Positions 59,523 through 64,000 of a DNA stretch of 64,000 nt are shown here, piece after piece (position 1 is the first letter of the stretch; every line of letters starts with the position of its first letter). This stretch comes from Synechococcales cyanobacterium C42_A2020_086. GTDB taxonomy: Bacteria; Cyanobacteriota; Cyanobacteriia; Elainellales; Elainellaceae. Made by a program: the position numbers and the translations under genes. The stretch covers positions 369,181 to 433,180 of the forward strand of contig JACYLU010000001.1 in the NCBI GenBank assembly GCA_015272325.1. The letters run 5' to 3'. The notes beneath the pieces were generated by a model. The model was not told the DNA's origin, searched no databases, and worked only from the letters and a program-made list of their open reading frames with translations.

Positions 59523-61886
59523 ATGCAGGCTCTCGATCGTAAACTCCTCCGTGACTTGTGGCACTTGTGGGGGCAGTCCATAGCTATTGCCTTGGTGTTG
59601 GCCTGCGGCATTGCTATCTTCGTGGCAATGCAGACCAACTACGAATCCCTACAGCTTTCCCAGACAATCTATTACGACCAATATCGCTTTGCTCAGGTTT
59701 TTGGGCAACTCAAGCGTGCACCAGAGTCTCTAGTGACCCAGATCCGAGATATTCCGGGAGTCGCGCAGGTGCAAACGCGGGTGGTGGTCGATGTCATTCT
59801 AGATGTGCCAAACCGACCGGAGCCGGTAACAGGACGGCTGATCTCCATTCCAGACCAGCCAACCCCGATGCTGAACGATCTGTACCTGCGCCAAGGACGC
59901 TACATTGAACCCCGAGCCGGAGACGAGGTATTGGTGAGCGAAGCCTTTGCTAAGGCCAATGGGCTGCAGTTGGGCGATCGCTTGGGAGCCGTGATCAACG
60001 GACGCTGGCAATCCTTACAGATTGTAGGCATTGCCCTCTCTCCAGAATATGTCTACGAAATTCGCAGCAGTGATATCTTCCCCGACAATCAGCGGTTTGG
60101 GGTGCTGTGGATGGGGCGCGAAGCGTTAGGAACTGCGTTCAACATGGACGGAGCGTTTAATGATGTCTCCCTGACGCTGCTGCCCCAAGCCGATGCCGCA
60201 GAGGTGATCTTTCGCTTAGATCAGCTGTTGGCCCCCTATGGCGCGTTTGGGGCCTATGATCGCGAAGACCAGATCTCGAACCGGTTTTTGTCTGATGAAA
60301 TCATTCAGCTCCGCACTCACGGCACCGTCATTCCCACCATTTTTTTGGGCATCGGCGCATTTTTATTACACACTGTCCTATCTCGTTTAATTGGTACTCA
60401 GCGCGATCAAATCGCTGTTCTCAAAGCATTTGGCTATAGCAATTGGGCCATCGGCAGCCACTATCTCAAGTTTGTCATGGTGATCGTGGCGGTTGGCTCA
60501 GGGCTAGGTACCGGAATCGGACTGTGGCTCGGCTCTGCCTTGACGACCTTGTATGCTCAGTTCTACCGCTTTCCGCTGCTGCGCTATGAGGTGAGTCCGG
60601 CTATGGTGGTGGGTGCCCTGCTGATTAGTAGCGGTGCTGCCATTCTGGGAGCGTTTGCAGCAGTGGGACGGGCCGTTTCGCTGCCGCCAGCTGAAGCTAT
60701 GCGCCCTGAGCCTCCGCCCCAGTTTCGGCAAACTTGGCTGGAGCAGTGGGGAGTCCAACGCTGGCTCTCCTCGGTTGAGCGCATTATTCTACGGAATTTG
60801 GAGCGCAAGCCGATCCAGGCTCTCCTCTCGATGCTGGGAATTGCGCTGGCAGTCGCGCTGCTGGTGCTTGGCGGCTTTAGTCGAGATGCAATGAATTATT
60901 TGGTGGATGCTCAGTTTCGTACGGTGCAGCGGGAGGATGTGATGCTCCTGTTTAATGAGCCTCGCCCTGCTCGCACTCGCTATGAGATGACCCATTTACC
61001 CGGAGTGCTCTCTGTGGAACCCTTCCGCATTGTGCCGGCTCGTCTGCGATTTGAACATCGCAGCCACAGGATTGGCATTATGGGCATCGAACCCGAAGCC
61101 GAACTGCGGCAGCTTGTTGATCGCCACCTACAGCCTGTCTCCTTGCCCCTAGATGGACTGCTGCTCTCCAGCAAGCTAGCAGAGATTCTCGGGGTGCAAC
61201 CAGGCGATTGGCTAACAGTTGAAGTGTTAGAGGGAAGCCGACCCGTCCGCACGGTCCCCATCGCTGGATTGGTGGATGAACTGATTGGGCTGTCTGCCTA
61301 CATGGATATTCATGCGCTCAATCGCTTCATGCGAGAAGGAACAACCCTTTCCGGGGCGTTTCTAGCCGTAGATGACCACCAGCTCGATCCGCTGTATTCC
61401 CAGCTCAAACGCACCCCGACCGTAGCCAGTGTTTCGCTGCGAAACGCCATGATTCAGCAATTTCAACAAACCATTGCTCGCAGTCAGGGAGTGATTACTA
61501 CGGTTCAGGTGGTGTTTGCCTGCATTATTGCCTTTGGCGTAGTTTACAATGCGGCTCGAATTGCACTCTCCGAGCGGGGACGAGAATTGGCCACCCTGCG
61601 CATTATTGGTTTTAGCAAAGTCCAGGTGGCGGTGATTCTCCTCGGAGAACAAGCTGTGCTGCTGATCGCCGCCATTCCGTTGGGGCTGGTTCTAGGCTAT
61701 GGACTGGCAGCGTTCATGGCTGCCCTCTACGACACAGAACTCTACCGCTTTCCGCTGGTGATTAGCCGCGCGAGCTACGCTTTTGCGGTGGTCGTGATTG
61801 TCATCGCAGGGTTGATCTCGGGTGGGCTGGTGCGGCGTCAGTGCGACCGGCTCGATTTGATTGCCGTTCTCAAGAGCAGAGAATAA
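59523..61886 (+). CDS. FtsX-family ABC permease with duplicated FtsX domain
   Basis: A 787-residue membrane protein. Order: helix 17-37, periplasmic domain 40-255, three FtsX helices about 265-285, 318-345 and 360-385, connector, helix 432-452, second periplasmic domain 455-665 and three further helices about 670-690, 718-745 and 755-780. Two FtsX units in one chain, as in LolC/E-type or YknZ-like duplicated permeases, so one copy may form the transporter without dimerising. Seen in the FtsX cores: RDQIAVLKAFGYSNWAIGSH and RGRELATLRIIGFSKVQVAV, the conserved coupling segments. It works with the neighbouring ATPase and adaptor; the substrate is unknown (glycolipid, peptide or drug). Confidence 0.9.
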   Translation: MQALDRKLLRDLWHLWGQSIAIALVLACGIAIFVAMQTNYESLQLSQTIYYDQYRFAQVFGQLKRAPESLVTQIRDIPGVAQVQTRVVVDVILDVPNRPEPVTGRLISIPDQPTPMLNDLYLRQGRYIEPRAGDEVLVSEAFAKANGLQLGDRLGAVINGRWQSLQIVGIALSPEYVYEIRSSDIFPDNQRFGVLWMGREALGTAFNMDGAFNDVSLTLLPQADAAEVIFRLDQLLAPYGAFGAYDREDQISNRFLSDEIIQLRTHGTVIPTIFLGIGAFLLHTVLSRLIGTQRDQIAVLKAFGYSNWAIGSHYLKFVMVIVAVGSGLGTGIGLWLGSALTTLYAQFYRFPLLRYEVSPAMVVGALLISSGAAILGAFAAVGRAVSLPPAEAMRPEPPPQFRQTWLEQWGVQRWLSSVERIILRNLERKPIQALLSMLGIALAVALLVLGGFSRDAMNYLVDAQFRTVQREDVMLLFNEPRPARTRYEMTHLPGVLSVEPFRIVPARLRFEHRSHRIGIMGIEPEAELRQLVDRHLQPVSLPLDGLLLSSKLAEILGVQPGDWLTVEVLEGSRPVRTVPIAGLVDELIGLSAYMDIHALNRFMREGTTLSGAFLAVDDHQLDPLYSQLKRTPTVASVSLRNAMIQQFQQTIARSQGVITTVQVVFACIIAFGVVYNAARIALSERGRELATLRIIGFSKVQVAVILLGEQAVLLIAAIPLGLVLGYGLAAFMAALYDTELYRFPLVISRASYAFAVVVIVIAGLISGGLVRRQCDRLDLIAVLKSRE

Positions 61887-61933
61887 ATGCTCACTTACCC
61901 TACCTATCTCTCTTAAATTGCTCTGTTCTTTCA

Positions 61934-61955
61934 AGGAGGATGTCAGGAGGATGTG
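61934..61955. repeat. Duplicated Shine-Dalgarno element (11-bp tandem duplication)
   Basis: AGGAGGATGTC followed by AGGAGGATGTG (10 of 11). The second AGGAGG lies 5 nt before the ATG at 61956; the first copy has an ATG without spacing and would not be used. Confidence 0.85.
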
Positions 61956-63386
61956 ATGAAGCCAACCCCTTTGCCCGATCCACCCACGAACCAGACGAAC
62001 CCGGATCACCCAACATCCGTAGCTGCCCGAAATCAGGTCCGGAGAGGTTGGCAGAAACGGCTTCCCCAACTTTCCCCCAAGCAGTGGGGCTATCTGATGC
62101 TGGCAATCGCCACGCTTATCCTGGTGGTCTGGGCCTTTCAACCCGCTCCGGTTCGAGTCGATGTGGGCACCGTCGAGCAGGGGAGGTTGCAAGTCACCGT
62201 CGAGGCAGAGGGCAAAACGCGGTTACGCGATCGCTATACCATCGCTGCCCCGGTGAATGGACATCTAGAGCGAATCACCCTCAACCCCGGTGATCGGGTG
62301 CAGCCTGGAACTCTGGTTGCTCGCATTGAACCGCTCCCGCTGACGGCTGCGGTTGAAGAGGCGTTGGGGCGACTAGCGGAGTGGAAGGCGCAACGGGCAG
62401 GTGTCGAAACCCAGCGACCCAAAACCGAAACACTGGCTCAGGCAACTCTGCGTATCCAAAAAGCTGAAGCCGATCACCGACAAGCCGCAGCCCAAGTGGC
62501 TCAGGCCCAGGCAGCGTTGGAACAGGCCCAGCGCGATCGCGAGCGGGCGCAACAGCTAGAAGCTAGCGGCGCTATTCCCCGCAAAGATCGAGAATTGGCA
62601 GAGCTGAATGAAACCACTAAAGCCAAGGAACTGGAAGCCTCTAGGCTAGCGGCTAAAGCGGCAGCATCCGAGGTGGAGGTTGCCCGGGCAGCCCTTGCGG
62701 TCCTGCAACAAGAACGATCCGATCCCGATTATTTGCTCAGGGTTTATGATGCTCGCATTGCCAGCACCGAGGCAGAGCTAGCCAAATTGCGAGATGACGC
62801 CAACCGTACTGATATTCGCTCACCGATTCAAGGGCAAGTTATCCGCGTTCTGCAGAAGAGCGCGCAGTATGTCACCCAAGGCACGCCCCTACTGGAATTA
62901 GGGGATGTTTCCCATCTGGAGCTAGTGATCGATGTGCTTTCCAGCGATGCCGAGCAAATTCAACCTGGTGCTGCTATCTGGATTGAACGACAGGATGCTC
63001 CGCCGTTGCAAGCGCGAGTTCGCCAAGTGGAACCCGGGGCGTTCACCAAGGTTTCAGCATTGGGCGTGGAAGAACAGCGGGTCAATGTGATTGGCGATTT
63101 TGTGGACACCCCCCCATCGTTAGGCGATGCCTATCGAGTCGAGTCGCACATTGTGGTTTGGGAAGGCAACAATGTGGTGAAAGTGCCGCTAAGTGCCTTA
63201 TTTCGATGTGAACAAGAGTGGTGTGTGTTTGTTGTGCACGAACACCGGGCACAGCAGCGATCGGTAGCCGTAGGGCGGCGTAGCCATGTCGAAGCCGAAA
63301 TTCGGCATGGGTTGACGGCTGGTGATATTGTGATTCTTCACCCCAATGAGCAGATCACTCCCGGCAAACGAGTTGCAGTCCGTTGA
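61956..63386 (+). CDS. Periplasmic adaptor (HlyD/MacA-like membrane fusion protein)
   Basis: A 476-residue adaptor of the tripartite efflux system. Order: Pro/Asn-rich N-terminus, one membrane helix about 46-64 (GYLMLAIATLILVVWAF), first lipoyl half (VEAEGKTRLRDRYTIAAPVNG near 86), coiled-coil hairpin 150-275 (AAAQVAQAQAALEQAQRDRE), second lipoyl half (RTDIRSPIQGQVIRVLQ near 285), beta-barrel and membrane-proximal domain to the end (HGLTAGDIVILHPNEQITPG). ATG 61956 with AGGAGG 5 nt upstream is preferred; a GTG directly before it is also possible. Gene order ATPase, permease, adaptor is the reverse of devBCA. The gene ends with a 14-bp duplication that contains its stop codon. Confidence 0.92.
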   Translation: MKPTPLPDPPTNQTNPDHPTSVAARNQVRRGWQKRLPQLSPKQWGYLMLAIATLILVVWAFQPAPVRVDVGTVEQGRLQVTVEAEGKTRLRDRYTIAAPVNGHLERITLNPGDRVQPGTLVARIEPLPLTAAVEEALGRLAEWKAQRAGVETQRPKTETLAQATLRIQKAEADHRQAAAQVAQAQAALEQAQRDRERAQQLEASGAIPRKDRELAELNETTKAKELEASRLAAKAAASEVEVARAALAVLQQERSDPDYLLRVYDARIASTEAELAKLRDDANRTDIRSPIQGQVIRVLQKSAQYVTQGTPLLELGDVSHLELVIDVLSSDAEQIQPGAAIWIERQDAPPLQARVRQVEPGAFTKVSALGVEEQRVNVIGDFVDTPPSLGDAYRVESHIVVWEGNNVVKVPLSALFRCEQEWCVFVVHEHRAQQRSVAVGRRSHVEAEIRHGLTAGDIVILHPNEQITPGKRVAVR

Positions 63387-63411
63387 GGACACTGAGGTGA
63401 GGACACTGAGG
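63384..63411. repeat. Perfect 14-bp tandem duplication at a stop codon
   Basis: TGAGGACACTGAGG twice head to tail; the first TGA is the stop codon of the adaptor gene. Confidence 0.92.
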
Positions 63412-63836
63412 AAACTCATGATTCATCCCATCCCCTATCGGCACACCGACCTCAGATTCCGTGTGGAGAAACTATAATGACAGTCCTAACCCAGGAGATT
63501 CCGGGAAGGGCAACTCGCCCAAACCCAATTCGCCCCAGTTAGGCAGAGCGATCGCCCTCCGGGCGGTGCGGAGCAATCCCGCTTCACTCCTAAACCTAAA
63601 AAATCGTCCTCCGCTGGAACTGGGAAAACCAGCATGGTTGCTGCCTTTGGACGGGCAACTTAAAGACCGAAGCATCCGTGACGCTGTGCCAGGAACACGT
63701 TGCTGAAAGGAAGCCTATGGATCTCAATGACTACTAGAACCGACTAAGTAGTCAAGCAAAAACGTAACTGGTCAGCGCAATAAGAAAGGTTAAATGAGAA
63801 TCATCAAATCGCATCGGATGAGGTAGGTTGAGCGAT
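63387..63836. other. Intergenic region at the window end
   Basis: It holds a HIP1 site at 63548 followed by the self-complementary GCCCTCCGGGC, an arrangement common in dispersed cyanobacterial repeats. A mini-frame of 21 codons begins at 63477 after GGAGAAACTATA but stops at 63540, and an 81-codon frame at 63461 has no support. No gene is accepted here. Confidence 0.45.
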
Positions 63837-64000
63837 ATGGAAACCAGAGACGCCAATCTGGAAGCGATGATGTCCGCCCCCGACTTTAATCCAGAACAAC
63901 TGGGGACGCAGTTTTGGTATAAGCAGTATTTGAAGCAACGAGCTGAGAGCTTGTTTCTAAACAATTATGAATTGTTCTGCTTTAGCTTCGCCAAACGACG
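63837..64000 (+). CDS. Unrecognised protein, 5' part only (runs off window end)
   Basis: An ATG at 63837 opens a frame of 54 codons that reaches base 64000 without a stop. It begins METRDANLEAMMSAPDFNP and continues with a polar helix (FWYKQYLKQRAESLF) and NNYELFCFSFAKR. AGGTAGG lies 10-16 nt upstream, an acceptable but not ideal site. Nothing in these residues identifies a family; there is no signal peptide, membrane helix or motif. Codon choice looks ordinary for the window, which is why I accept it as a real gene start. Confidence 0.5.
   Translation, partial: METRDANLEAMMSAPDFNPEQLGTQFWYKQYLKQRAESLFLNNYELFCFSFAKR

Noticed and set aside
63477..63540. 21-codon frame MTVLTQEIPG... after GGAGAAACTATA
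   Set aside because: The upstream sequence looks like a fair translation start, but the frame is very short and I know no matching gene. It could be the stump of a lost gene, which cannot be shown here.

Overview
The window comes from a cyanobacterial chromosome of moderately high GC (mid-50s percent by eye). The evidence is a six-gene phototaxis-type (pix/tax1-order) chemosensory operon, cobK and cbiD of cobalamin synthesis, a PATAN-domain response regulator, many TPR proteins, a parvulin/ABC/HlyD type I exporter of cyanobacterial layout, and at least nine copies of the cyanobacterial palindrome HIP1 (GCGATCGC; seen at 25980, 36145, 48199, 49228, 58879, 59974, 62227, 62533 and 63548). A Leptolyngbya-like or related filamentous lineage is plausible but not proven. 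I saw no rRNA, tRNA, CRISPR array, insertion sequence, integrase or phage gene.

Layout. 0-14 kb is mostly housekeeping: RidA (cut by the window start), an amidohydrolase, a YbjQ protein, a secreted TPR protein, an AI-2E/PerM-family membrane protein, a minus-strand run of IMPase/CysQ phosphatase, PfkB sugar kinase and polyprenyl-phosphate sugar transferase, then RsmI, an HtrA protease, a GlsB/YeaQ membrane protein, an 86-residue orphan module, and a GAMT-like methyltransferase with a SemiSWEET. 14.1-25.0 kb is one plus-strand chemosensory operon (PATAN-REC, CheY, CheW, two MCPs, hybrid CheA) in pix gene order, but its first receptor carries CHASE4 and a GAF without a bilin cysteine. RecJ converges on it.

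27.6-55.5 kb is a cell-surface region: an acetyltransferase and GT2 pair, Wza- and Wzc-type polysaccharide export proteins, a metallophosphoesterase, then an uninterrupted plus-strand series: parvulin, type I secretion ABC ATPase (with degenerate cyclic-nucleotide and C39 domains), HlyD adaptor, a 329-residue RTX protein, TPR-GT61, TPR-methyltransferase, a 1707-residue TPR protein with two glycosyltransferase modules, a TylF-like methyltransferase, a GT2 and a sulfotransferase. I read this as a secretion system beside its probable RTX cargo and a set of enzymes able to build, methylate and sulfate a surface glycan. Whether the glycan goes on the RTX protein or on a polysaccharide cannot be decided from sequence.

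55.5-64 kb holds divergent cobK and cbiD, a host-attachment/AERF-family protein, a tripartite ABC efflux operon (ATPase, FtsX permease, membrane fusion protein) preceded by two arrays of short operator-like repeats, and the start of an unrecognised gene at the window end.

Two features run across the whole window. One is an excess of perfect or near-perfect tandem duplications of 10-14 bp, mainly in spacers and at gene ends. The other is the repeated use of TPR arrays fused to catalytic domains.
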